Shown: one piece after another, positions 55,424 through 64,000 of the stretch
Numbering within the stretch: the stretch's first letter is position 1
How the letters are laid out: every line of letters starts with the position of its first letter
Source of the DNA: Myxococcaceae bacterium
GTDB taxonomy: Bacteria; Myxococcota; Myxococcia; Myxococcales; Myxococcaceae
Length of the DNA: 64,000 nucleotides
Assembly: GCA_017881265.1 (NCBI GenBank)
Contig: JADGRA010000080.1
Location: 1-64,000, forward strand
Direction: 5' to 3'
Notes under the pieces: model-generated
The model's input: the letters and a program-made list of their open reading frames with translations, nothing else
Database searches by the model: none
What the model was told of the DNA's origin: nothing
Translations under genes and position numbers: made by a program

Positions 55424-57261
55424 CAGTGCCCGGCGGCGTGCGCCTCGAGCTGGTGCACCGCGCTCGTCATCTCCTCTAGGCCGCACCCGGGCTTGGCCTT
55501 CTTGCGGGCGCGCTGCAGCGCGGGCAGCTGGTCCGTCGCGCCCAGTTCCCCCAGCCGCAGTGCGGCCACGGCGCGCGCCGGGCAGTCCTTCTGCTCGAGC
55601 CAGCCGGCGTACAGCAGCGACAGCGCATGGGCGTCGAGCCGCCCGCTGCTGTCCAGGTAGCGCAGGGCTCCCCAGGCGCCGTCGGAGTTGCCGCCGGCGG
55701 CCACCGTCTCCAGGGCGGCCGTCAGCCGGACGGGTTCCAGCCCATCCAGCCACTGCTGGCGCGCCGCCTCGCCCCGGCCGTGGGCCATGTCCTCGCCGAC
55801 GGCCGAGAGGACGAGTGGGTCGAAGGCCTCGTCCGAGCGCTGCCCGGCCTGCAGTGCCAGCAATTCCTGGTCATGGTCCTTGAGGGCGTGCAGGGCCGCG
55901 GCGCGCAGGGCCTGCCCGCCCGCGGACAGTCCCCCCTTTCCAGACTCGCTGAGGGCGTGCAGGGCCTCCTCCGGGTGCCCCGTCAACAGCTCGGCGCGCG
56001 CCCGGGACAGCGCCTGGCGCGGGCCCAAGGACCACAGGACGATGGCCACCAGCACCCCCAGGGCGGCCAGGGCGGCGACGGCCCGCAGGGCGAAGGAGCG
56101 CCAGTCGCGGCCCGTCTCGTACTGGGTGGCCGTCTCCTGGCCCACCGCCCGTAGCGACGGCTGGGTGTGCGCGTCCGGGGGCGCCTCGCCGGGCAGGCCA
56201 GTGGCCAGCTGGATGAGGGGCGTGGGCACCCGGGCGGGTGGGGCACCCTCCAGGGCCCGTACCCACTCCGCGGCGGACTGGGGCCGCGCCTTGGGGTCCT
56301 TCTCCAGCGCCCGCATGACGGCGGCGCAGAGGTCCGGGCTATGGGCCACCTGGGGCGCCAATTCCCACAGCGGCCGTGGCGCGGCGCTGACGTGCTGCAA
56401 CAGGTAGTCGCGGGCATTCGGCCCCTGGAAGGGCAGCTGACCCGTCAGCATGCGGTAGCCCAAAACGCCCAAGGAGTAGAGGTCGCTGCGCGCGTCCAGC
56501 GGGGCGCCCATGGCCTGTTCCGGCGACAGGTACTCCGGCGTCCCCAGCACCACGCCCACCTGGCTGAGGCCCCGCGAGTCCGGGTCCGGCTCCACCAGCC
56601 GGGCAATGCCGAAGTCCAGAAGGCGCGCCTGCTCGCCGCGCGGGCCGGGCGTCAGCACCACGTTTTCCGGCTTCAAGTCGCGGTGAATAATCCCCTTCTC
56701 GTGGATGGCGGCCAGGCCCTCCGCCAGCTGCACCAGTACCCGCCGGCCGCGCTCCGGCTCCAGGGGGCCGGACTCCAGCGCCTGCAGCAGCGTCTGCCCC
56801 TCGGCCAATTCCATGACCAGGCAGGTGCCCTCCTCCGACTGTCCGAAGTCGATGACGCGCACCACGGCCGGGTGCTCCACGCTGGACAGAAGGCGCGCCT
56901 CACGCCGGAAGCGCTCGCTCATGCCGGGCTGCTGCCCCACCTCTCGCCGCAGCACCTTCAGGGCCACCTTGCGGCCCAGGCTGACCTGCTCGGCCAGGTA
57001 CACCTCGCCCATGCCTCCGCCCCCGAGGTGGCCGAGCACCCGGAAGCGTTCGTCGAGGACGAGCGAGTTGAGGGTGAGCACGGGTCCGCGGCGGCTGAGA
57101 ATATCCGGCTTCACCGCACGACGCAGTCCCCTCGTCGTCCGGGCCGAAAGCGCAAGCCCCGGAAATTTGGGCGACTCCCGGGCGGGTGCTACCGTTCCGG
57201 GGGCCGTCGGCAGGGTCTCGAGGCCGTCGGCGCGGGCTGACTTCCCGTCCAGGGAAGGCAT
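55423..57261 (-). CDS. Membrane-anchored Ser/Thr protein kinase
   Basis: A 612-residue eukaryotic-like kinase. The domain runs about 66-335: LGHLGGGGMGEVYLAEQV (P-loop), KVALKVL (ATP-binding Lys), IIHRDLKPENVVL (catalytic loop), LLDFGIARL (DFG), GTPEYLSPEQ (activation segment). A membrane helix follows about 395-416 (LRAVAALAALGVLVAIVLWSL), and a C-terminal domain of helical repeats lies beyond it, possibly a sensor. Myxobacteria carry many such kinases. The ATG at 57261 is used; a GTG at 57081 would give the compact N terminus seen in relatives. Divergent from the giant TPR gene 68 nt away. Confidence 0.93.
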   Translation of the reverse strand: MPSLDGKSARADGLETLPTAPGTVAPARESPKFPGLALSARTTRGLRRAVKPDILSRRGPVLTLNSLVLDERFRVLGHLGGGGMGEVYLAEQVSLGRKVALKVLRREVGQQPGMSERFRREARLLSSVEHPAVVRVIDFGQSEEGTCLVMELAEGQTLLQALESGPLEPERGRRVLVQLAEGLAAIHEKGIIHRDLKPENVVLTPGPRGEQARLLDFGIARLVEPDPDSRGLSQVGVVLGTPEYLSPEQAMGAPLDARSDLYSLGVLGYRMLTGQLPFQGPNARDYLLQHVSAAPRPLWELAPQVAHSPDLCAAVMRALEKDPKARPQSAAEWVRALEGAPPARVPTPLIQLATGLPGEAPPDAHTQPSLRAVGQETATQYETGRDWRSFALRAVAALAALGVLVAIVLWSLGPRQALSRARAELLTGHPEEALHALSESGKGGLSAGGQALRAAALHALKDHDQELLALQAGQRSDEAFDPLVLSAVGEDMAHGRGEAARQQWLDGLEPVRLTAALETVAAGGNSDGAWGALRYLDSSGRLDAHALSLLYAGWLEQKDCPARAVAALRLGELGATDQLPALQRARKKAKPGCGLEEMTSAVHQLEAHAAGH

Positions 57262-57329
57262 GCCGCTTTGCGGTGCGGTACCCCCCTCGGGACACCAGCG
57301 CGGTTTCTCTCTCCTTTTCGAAAACGGAC

Positions 57330-60300
57330 ATGGCCGGCGAAGAAAAACGCGAGCCGGAACTGGCCAAGCCCGCCGGCCCCGAGCTGCGGCTGCTGGACCG
57401 GCGTGCCTTCGTCGCCTTTCCGCCGCTGGAGGTGGCCCCCGGCGTCAAGGTGACGGACTTCGGGCTGCAGATTCCCGACGTCACCTTTCCCTTCAGCGTC
57501 TCCGGCGGCGCCCTGCGCTACCAGAAGAAGACGCTGCTGTTCGGCTTCCTGGAAGTGTCGCTGGACGCCGAGCGGCTGCGCCGCGCCGTGCAGGAGGTGG
57601 CCAGCAGCGCCCTGGAATTGGAGGACGTCCAGCTCAGCTTCCGCACCGGCTACCTGGAAGGGCAAGCGCGGCTGCGGGGCCCGGCCGGCGCGCCCGCCAC
57701 CTTCAAGGTGGCCTTCGACGCCGAGGGGGAACGCCTGGGCGTCTACCTGTACGACGTCCGGCTGTACGCCTTCACCCCCACCCCGGCCGCGGTGGTGCCC
57801 CTGCTGCTGGCGGGGGCGGCCCAGTCCGCGCGGCTACTGCCGGACGTCGAGTTGCGCGGCACCACCGGCTTCTCCGCCCGCGTGCTGCCGGCGCTGGTGC
57901 AGGCGGCCGCCGTCACCCGTGGCTTCCGCGTCCCGTCCCTGGAAGGCGCCCGCCTCACCGGGCTGGACGTCTCGGCCACCGCGCTGCGCCTTCGGTTTGC
58001 GTCCACGGGACTTCCGCCGCCGGCCCTCCTCGACGAGGAATTGCTGCTGGCGCTGGAAGGCGCTCGGGCCTTCGCCGAGGCCGAGGCCTTGCTGGCCGCC
58101 GGGCGGCTGAAGGACGCCCGCGACGCGTACCTGCGCGGGGCGGAACCCCAGGACGCGCACCCCTTCGCGCTGGAGCGGCTGTTGGGCCTCCTCGTCGCGG
58201 ACCCGGGCGCGCATGAATTGGCCCTGGACGTCGCTCAGGCGGTGGCCCGACGGCGGCCCCACAGCGCCGCCCCCTTGTGGGTGGAGGCGGTGGTGCGCGA
58301 GCGGCGCGGGGAGCCGGCCCGCGCGGCCGAGCGCTGGCTGGCCCTCACCGCCCTGTCCCGCAAGCGCGGCGAGGACGCCGGGGCGGTGGCCGCTGCCACC
58401 GCGGCGGCGCGGGTGGCCGAGGGCGTCGCGCCGCAGATGGCCATTCGTGCGCTGCATGAGTTGCTCGGGCTGCGGCCGGACCATCTGCCGTCTTTGCAAG
58501 CGCTGGCCCGGGCCGCGGACGCCTCCCAGGACAGGGGGGGGGCGATGCGCGCCTACCGGCGCATTTCCGCCCTGGCCCGGGACCCGGCCGAGTCCGCCGA
58601 GGCGCACGTGCAGCTGGCGCGCCTGTCGGTGCTGACGGAGGACGACGTCGCCGGCGCGCGGCTGCACTGCGAGGCCGCCCTGCGGCTGGCCCCGGACCAC
58701 CCCGGCGCGCTGGAGCTGCTGGGGGAACTCTGCCACCGCGCCGGTGAACACCTGCGCGCCCTGAAAGCCCTGGACCGGCTGCGGGACGTCGCCCTGGGCC
58801 GCCATGACTTGGCACAGGTGGGCCGGGCCAACCTGCTGGCCGGCCGGGTGTGGGAGGTGGGCCTGCAGCACCTGGACAACGCGCTGTTGCGCTACCGGGA
58901 AGCAGTGGCCCTGTTGCCCGGTGAGCCCGAGGCGCTGGTGGCCCAGGCCCACGCTGCCGAAGGCCTCGGCCGCACCGCCGAGGCGGTGACGGGCTACCAG
59001 CAGGGCATTGAATTGGCCGGCCCGGCGCCGGCGTCCCCGGCCGTGCGCACCGCGGTGCACCGCGCCCACCGGGCGCTGGCCCGGCTGGAGCGCACCCGCC
59101 TTCACGACGCTGGCCGCGCGCGCGCCCACCTGGAAGCGGCGCTGGCCCTGCAGCCGGACGACGGCGAGGTGCTGGAGGAGTTGATTCCGCTGCACCGCGC
59201 CGCCAACGACGTGGAGCGCCTGGCCGCCGCCCTGGAACAGGCCGCCCCACTGCTGTCCGACGGCGCGCGCCGCGCCGCCTACCTGGCCGAGGCCGGGGAG
59301 TTGCTGCGCACGCGCCTGGACCGCCCGGAACAGGCCGAGAGGCTGCTGGGGCGCGCGCTGGAGGTGGACGGCCACAACCGCGTGGCCCTGGAGGGCATGC
59401 TGGCCCTGGCCGAGCAGCGGCGGGAAGGGCCGCTGCTGTGCCGGTGCCTGCAAGCCCTGGCCGCCCAGGCGCGGGACACCGCCGAACGGGCGCGCCTGCT
59501 GCGCCGGCTGGCGGTGGCGGCCAAGGACCTCTGCGGGGACTTCACCCTGGCGGCCGAGGCGCTGGCCGAGGTGCTGCGGCTGGAGCCGGACGACTTGGTG
59601 GCCCTGGGCGAGTTGTGCGCGCTGCAGCGCCGGCGCGCGGACATGCCCGGGCTGGCCGCCGCGCTGGAGCAGCGCGCGCGCGTCGCTGAGGCACAGGGCG
59701 ACACGCGTCTGGCGGTGGCGGCGCTGCGGGAATTGGCGCAGGTGCGCGAGAGCCGCCTGGGACGCCTCGGCGAGGCGCTGGTGGCCCTGGAAAAGGCGGC
59801 GCGGCTGTCGACGGAGCCAGCCGTCCTTCTGGAACTGGCCGAATTGTCGCTGCGGGCCGAGCGCCCGGAACACGCCCGCCGCGCGCTGGAGGATGTGCTG
59901 GCTGCGCTGCCGCGCCAGGCCCCCCGGGAGACGCGCGCCGAGGTGCAGGCCAAGCTGGGCCGCGCCTGCGAATTGCTGGGGGACGAGGCGGCGGCCATGG
60001 CCCTGTACGCCGAAGCGCTGCCCCTGCGCCCGGGCGACGACGCCCTGGCGGAGCGCCTGGAGGGCCTGTACCAACGGGCCGGGCGCACCCGGGAACTGGC
60101 CGAGTTGTGGGCCGCCCGCGCCCAGCAGCTGCTGGCTTCCGGGCGCGCCGAGGCGGCCGTCCCCCTACTTCTGAAGAGTGCGCGCGGCCTATTGGCCGCC
60201 GGGCACCGGGACTCGGCGCACCAGAAGCTGTCCGACGCGCTGGACTTGCAGCCGCACGGGCCCCTGGCTGCCGAGGTGCTGGAGGCGCTGGCGGAGTTGG

Positions 60301-63300
60301 AACTGGCCGCTGGAAACCGCGCCGAGGCGGCGCAGCTGTTGGCGCGCCAGGCGGAGCGCGCCAGTGACGCCCTGGCTGCCGGGCGCCTCTTCCTCCGCGC
60401 CGCGGAGGTGACGCCGGACAGCCAGCGCGGCCTGGCCTGGCTGGACGCGGCGCTGCGCCAGGACGGGACGCTGCTGCTGGCGCGGGTGCGCCGGGGCCGG
60501 GCGCGCCTTCAGGCCGACGCCCGCGGGGCCCTTCAGGACTTGGAGGCGGCGCTGGAGCTGTTGCGGACGGACCCCCTGGGACTGCCCCCGGCCGAGCGCG
60601 CCCAGCTGCTGCGCAGCGCCGCGGCGGCGGCCGGAGCCGCGGGCGAGGGCGAGGTGGCCCGCCGGCACCTGGAGGCCTACGCCCAGGCGCAGCCGCAGGA
60701 CGTGGAAGCCCAGCTGGAACTGGCGTCGCTGTACCGCCAGTCGGGAGCGCTGCAGGCGCTGCAGGCGCAGCTGCGGACCCTCTGGCCGCGGCTGTCCGGC
60801 CCCCAGGCGCGGGAGGCGGCGCGCGAATTGGTGGCGCTGAGTGTGGAAGTGCAGCGGCCCGAGGAGGCGCTGCCCGTGCTGCGCAGCCTGCTGGAAAGGG
60901 ACAGCACGGACAGCTGGGCGGCGGAGGCGCTGTTGGGTCTCCTCGGCCAGGAGACGTCGGCCGTCGAGGAGGCCCTGTCCTTGCGCGCGCTGCTGGCGTC
61001 CTCCACCGTGGGCAGCACCCGGGCCGGGCACCTGCTGGCGCGCGCCCGGCTGCTGCGCGCCCTGGGACGGCAGGAGGAGGCCCGGCGCGAGTTGGAGCGC
61101 GCCGCGCCGGACGCCGCCTCCCCGGGCCCCGTCTTCCAGGAAGTGGCGGAACTGGCACGCGCCGCCGGCGACGCCCCGGGCGAGCTGGCCGCGTGGGGGG
61201 CGGCGCTGTCCGCCCAGCCAGCCGCGGGCGCGCAGGCCGCGCCGCGGCTTTTGGCGCTGGGACGGCTGCTGCTGCAGGGCGGGGACGCTGCCGCCGCGGC
61301 CTCCGCATTCGGGCTGGCGGCCCGGGCTGCCCCGGACGCCGGCACCCTGTGCCAGGCGCACCTGGGCGCCGCCGAGGCGGCCTTCGCCCAAGGGGATTCG
61401 GCGGCGGCCGCCGCGGCCCTGCTATTGGCGGCCCAGCAGGGCCCGGTGGAAGGGCGCGTGCAGGCGCTGCTGCGCCGGGCGGAATTGGCCGAGGCCTCCG
61501 GCGACGCGGCCACCGCCGCGGACAGCCTGGAACGCGTGCTGGCCGTGGAACCCCACAACCCCTCCGCCGCCTCCCGGCTGCGCACGCTGCTTGAACGTGC
61601 CGGGGACTGGGCCGGGGTGGCGGAACTTCTGGCGGCGCGCGTCGCGCACCTGGGCCGGGCCGAGGCGGCGCGGCTGTCGGCGGAACTGGGGACGCTATAC
61701 TTGGAAAGGCTGGCCAGCCCCGGGCCCGCTGAGGCGGCCTGGCGCCGGGCGGCGCAGCTTGACCCCTCCGACGCCCCGGTGCGCTTGCAGCTGGTGCGCC
61801 TCCTCGTCCAGCGGGGCGCCTGGGCGGAGGCGGCGGAGACGGCACGCGAGGCCGCCCCGCTGCTGCCAGCGGTTGAGGCTGCCGGGCTGTTGCGCGAGGC
61901 GGCCGGGGCCGCTGCCGCGGCCGGGGCGGACGCCGAGGCGCTGGCCTTGCGCCGGCGCGCCCAGTCGCTGCACCCGGCAGCCGGCGAGGAGTTGCGCGCC
62001 CTCGGCTTTGCCCTCTACCGGGCGGGCGCGCGCGCCGAGGCCCTTCCCCTGTTTGCCACCGCGGCCGCCGGGGCGGCGTTTGACGACGCCCCGGACCGGG
62101 ACGAGGAGTTGCTGCTGGCCTACGCGGACCTCCAGGCCGCCTCCGGCGACATGGCCGCGGCCGAGGAGACGCTGCGCCGGCTGCTGCGCGAGCGCCCCCT
62201 CAGCACGGCAGCCGTGGAACGGCTGGCGGAGGTGCTGGCGGCCAAAAGCCCCCGCGAGTCCATCACCCTTCTGGCGAGTGCTCTGCAGGGCCGGGCGCCC
62301 AGCCGGGCGGTGGGGGAGAGTCTTCTGCAGCTGGGCCGCCGGGCCTTCGCGGAATTGGCGGACGCGGACTTGGCCAGCGCGCTGCTTCAGCGCGCGGCCT
62401 CCGCCATGCCGGAACCCTCGGCCGTCCGGCGCGCACAGGTGGAACTCTTCCGCCAGACGGGCCGCAGCGCGGAGCTGCTGTCCACCCTGCGGACGCTGCT
62501 GAAGGAGGCCACACAGGCCGGCGAGGCGGCCGGGGCGCTGGAAGCCCTGGAGGAGTTGGCCCGCGTGGCGGAGGAACTCGGCCACGCGGACGAGGCGCTG
62601 GAGACCCTCGCCAGCTTGCGCGACGCCCTGGAGGCGCAAGGCGCCCGGCAGCCGGCCGCCCAGGCCGAGGCGCGCCGGGCGGAGCTCCTCCTCTCCGCCA
62701 GACGGGACGCCCTGGGCGCCGAGGCGGCGCTTCGCCGCAGCTTCGCCCTGCACGAAAGCCTCCCCACCGCCCGGCGCGCTGCGGAACTGGCCGCCCGGCG
62801 GGAGGACGTGCGGGCGCAGGCCGACTGGCTGGAACGGGCCCTTCCCCTGCAGCAGGGGACGGCTGCGCGGGCGGAGGCCCTGCTGCACTTGGCGCAGCTG
62901 CACGCCGAGGTGCTGGCGGATGAGGGCCGGGCGGAGTCCCTGCTGCGGGACGTGCTGGCCGAAGTCCCCGGCCACGGCCAGGCGGAGTCCCGCCTCCTCG
63001 GCCTTCTGGAAGCACAAGGCCGCACCGCGGACGTCGCGGAATACTTCGAATCCGCCGCCCGCAGCGTCCGCACCGCCGAGGCGCGTGTGCAGCTGCTGCG
63101 CCGTGCGGCCGAAGTGCACCGGCTGCGGCTGGGCAACCTGCGCGCCGCGGTGGACGCCCTGTTGCGGGCGCATGCCCTGCTGCCTGGAGATGCAAGCCTG
63201 ACAGGGGACCTCGCGGACTGGCTGGCCGAGGCCGGCCGCGAGGCGGAGGCGGCGCCCTACGACGGCCAGCTGCTGCGCGACAACCCCTTCCGGCAGCCCT

Positions 63301-64000
63301 CCGCGGCGCGCCAGCTGGCCTTCCTCGCCTCCACCGGGGACGCGCGCGCCCTGGCCGCGCTGCACCTGGCGCGGGCGGAACGCCAGGGGGGAAGCGAGGC
63401 CGCCACCAGCTACCTGGAGGCGGCGCGCGCCTACCGGCAGGCGGGCCTTCTGGCCGAGGCCCTGGCGGCCGAGGACAGGGCCTTCGCCCACGCCCCGGAC
63501 TCCGACGCCGCCTTCAGCGCGCGAAGGGCCCGCGTCGGCAACGACGCGCGGGCCCTGGCCGAGTTGCTGGTGCAGCGCGCCCAGGCCGTCCCGTCCGAAG
63601 GGCCGGCCCTGCTGGCCGAGGCTGGCGACGTGCTGTCCCGCGCCGGCGAGCCGCTGCAGGCGGCCGAGGCGTATGACGCCCTTTTGCGCCTGCGCCCCGA
63701 CGACGTGCCGGCGCTGCTGGCGCGCGGGGAACTGGCGGCCCAGGCCGGCGGCCATTTGGCCGCGCAGCCCTATGACAGGCGGGCGCTGGCCTCCGGGACG
63801 GACACGCTGAATACCGCGCAGCGGGTGCGGCTGCAGCTGCGCCTCGGCCACGCTGCGCTGTCCAGCGGCGCCTTGCAGGACGCGGCGGAGGCGTTGGAGG
63901 CGGTGGTGACGGAGGCGCCGGAGACGGAGGCCGGCCGCGCGGCGCTGTCGCTGCTGGCCGAGGTGTACGCCAAGGCCCAGGACGTCCAGGGCACCTTCCG
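57330..64000 (+). CDS. Giant TPR-repeat protein (3' end beyond the window)
   Basis: An ORF starting ATG 57330 and open to the window end: at least 2223 residues, so the whole protein exceeds 2.2 kresidues. The first 230 residues are a distinct, beta-rich domain (VTDFGLQIPDVTFPFSVSGG and later LPDVELRGTTGFSARVL); no family recognised. From about 240 on there are repeated TPR-like helical pairs: A-L-x-x-x-G-x2-A-x-x-x-Y and GEPEALVAQAHAAEGLGRTAEAV. Helix pairs recur at 34-40 residues with Ala/Leu/Arg-rich composition. No signal peptide or membrane segment. No Shine-Dalgarno sequence is obvious. Function unknown; likely a scaffold. Coding is also supported by the absence of stops over 6.6 kb in this frame. 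Confidence 0.85.
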   Translation, partial: MAGEEKREPELAKPAGPELRLLDRRAFVAFPPLEVAPGVKVTDFGLQIPDVTFPFSVSGGALRYQKKTLLFGFLEVSLDAERLRRAVQEVASSALELEDVQLSFRTGYLEGQARLRGPAGAPATFKVAFDAEGERLGVYLYDVRLYAFTPTPAAVVPLLLAGAAQSARLLPDVELRGTTGFSARVLPALVQAAAVTRGFRVPSLEGARLTGLDVSATALRLRFASTGLPPPALLDEELLLALEGARAFAEAEALLAAGRLKDARDAYLRGAEPQDAHPFALERLLGLLVADPGAHELALDVAQAVARRRPHSAAPLWVEAVVRERRGEPARAAERWLALTALSRKRGEDAGAVAAATAAARVAEGVAPQMAIRALHELLGLRPDHLPSLQALARAADASQDRGGAMRAYRRISALARDPAESAEAHVQLARLSVLTEDDVAGARLHCEAALRLAPDHPGALELLGELCHRAGEHLRALKALDRLRDVALGRHDLAQVGRANLLAGRVWEVGLQHLDNALLRYREAVALLPGEPEALVAQAHAAEGLGRTAEAVTGYQQGIELAGPAPASPAVRTAVHRAHRALARLERTRLHDAGRARAHLEAALALQPDDGEVLEELIPLHRAANDVERLAAALEQAAPLLSDGARRAAYLAEAGELLRTRLDRPEQAERLLGRALEVDGHNRVALEGMLALAEQRREGPLLCRCLQALAAQARDTAERARLLRRLAVAAKDLCGDFTLAAEALAEVLRLEPDDLVALGELCALQRRRADMPGLAAALEQRARVAEAQGDTRLAVAALRELAQVRESRLGRLGEALVALEKAARLSTEPAVLLELAELSLRAERPEHARRALEDVLAALPRQAPRETRAEVQAKLGRACELLGDEAAAMALYAEALPLRPGDDALAERLEGLYQRAGRTRELAELWAARAQQLLASGRAEAAVPLLLKSARGLLAAGHRDSAHQKLSDALDLQPHGPLAAEVLEALAELELAAGNRAEAAQLLARQAERASDALAAGRLFLRAAEVTPDSQRGLAWLDAALRQDGTLLLARVRRGRARLQADARGALQDLEAALELLRTDPLGLPPAERAQLLRSAAAAAGAAGEGEVARRHLEAYAQAQPQDVEAQLELASLYRQSGALQALQAQLRTLWPRLSGPQAREAARELVALSVEVQRPEEALPVLRSLLERDSTDSWAAEALLGLLGQETSAVEEALSLRALLASSTVGSTRAGHLLARARLLRALGRQEEARRELERAAPDAASPGPVFQEVAELARAAGDAPGELAAWGAALSAQPAAGAQAAPRLLALGRLLLQGGDAAAAASAFGLAARAAPDAGTLCQAHLGAAEAAFAQGDSAAAAAALLLAAQQGPVEGRVQALLRRAELAEASGDAATAADSLERVLAVEPHNPSAASRLRTLLERAGDWAGVAELLAARVAHLGRAEAARLSAELGTLYLERLASPGPAEAAWRRAAQLDPSDAPVRLQLVRLLVQRGAWAEAAETAREAAPLLPAVEAAGLLREAAGAAAAAGADAEALALRRRAQSLHPAAGEELRALGFALYRAGARAEALPLFATAAAGAAFDDAPDRDEELLLAYADLQAASGDMAAAEETLRRLLRERPLSTAAVERLAEVLAAKSPRESITLLASALQGRAPSRAVGESLLQLGRRAFAELADADLASALLQRAASAMPEPSAVRRAQVELFRQTGRSAELLSTLRTLLKEATQAGEAAGALEALEELARVAEELGHADEALETLASLRDALEAQGARQPAAQAEARRAELLLSARRDALGAEAALRRSFALHESLPTARRAAELAARREDVRAQADWLERALPLQQGTAARAEALLHLAQLHAEVLADEGRAESLLRDVLAEVPGHGQAESRLLGLLEAQGRTADVAEYFESAARSVRTAEARVQLLRRAAEVHRLRLGNLRAAVDALLRAHALLPGDASLTGDLADWLAEAGREAEAAPYDGQLLRDNPFRQPSAARQLAFLASTGDARALAALHLARAERQGGSEAATSYLEAARAYRQAGLLAEALAAEDRAFAHAPDSDAAFSARRARVGNDARALAELLVQRAQAVPSEGPALLAEAGDVLSRAGEPLQAAEAYDALLRLRPDDVPALLARGELAAQAGGHLAAQPYDRRALASGTDTLNTAQRVRLQLRLGHAALSSGALQDAAEALEAVVTEAPETEAGRAALSLLAEVYAKAQDVQGTF

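Noticed and set aside
57081-57261. Downstream GTG (57081) as the start of the Ser/Thr kinase
   Set aside because: It gives the compact N terminus seen in related kinases, but no Shine-Dalgarno sequence supports it, so the upstream ATG was kept with the alternative noted.

Overview
The window is very GC-rich (about 70% or a little more, judged by eye). It holds densely packed chromosomal genes with many 1-4 nt stop/start overlaps and frequent GTG/TTG starts. The gene content points to a myxobacterium of the Myxococcaceae/Archangiaceae type: an HPr kinase plus complete mannose-family PTS cluster, an AGC-free Ser/Thr kinase with a membrane anchor, many lipoproteins, a lone arginine succinyltransferase, and a giant TPR protein. 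That placement is an inference from gene content. I see no tRNA, rRNA, CRISPR array, insertion sequence or prophage.

Layout. 1-3.2 kb: a TonB-like protein, then (minus strand) a lipoprotein, a HIT protein and a GT22-like mannosyltransferase. 3.3-9.9 kb: hprK, rapZ, PTS EIIA, EIIB, EIIC, EIID, HPr and Enzyme I, with no sugar-catabolic gene, so a regulatory or phosphorelay role is likely. 10-15.5 kb: an ArnT-type glycosyltransferase, metK and ahcY (the SAM/SAH cycle), separated by a small lipoprotein, an unlisted 54-residue membrane protein and a CGNR zinc-finger regulator that share an AT-rich divergent promoter region. 15.5-23.3 kb: a lytic transglycosylase with two substrate-binding domains, uppP, a NUDIX hydrolase, the GDP-mannose genes (GDP-mannose pyrophosphorylase and phosphomannomutase), purE and purK. 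23.3-24.7 kb: DoxX and a divergent LysR regulator. 24.7-34.9 kb: one tightly coupled minus-strand operon, malQ - Omp85/TamA-like - TamB - ExbB - ExbD - TonB.

34.9-38 kb: an alkyladenine DNA glycosylase running in frame, with no stop codon, into a periplasmic binding lipoprotein, followed by a second, clearly paralogous binding lipoprotein. 38-43 kb: ECF sigma factor, zinc anti-sigma factor and rlmN (overlapping), a GH5-like protein that seems to lack its nucleophile, mscL with a zinc ribbon, and a DUF481 outer-membrane protein. 43-51 kb: a methyl-accepting chemotaxis protein fused to a peptide-binding (SBP_bac_5) domain, a transglutaminase-like secreted protein, and the unit astA - alpha/beta hydrolase - acyl-CoA dehydrogenase. 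51-64 kb: a frameshifted NmrA-type gene, a lipoprotein, argC-argB, a small exported protein, a VOC protein, a Ser/Thr kinase, and a very long TPR protein that leaves the window.

The most striking points are (i) near-absence of the tetranucleotide GATC across the whole window, visible in codon choice, (ii) the MCP/SBP_bac_5 fusion, (iii) the TamA/TamB/ExbBD/TonB operon, and (iv) the glycosylase/binding-protein in-frame junction. All calls are from reading the sequence; no database search was possible.
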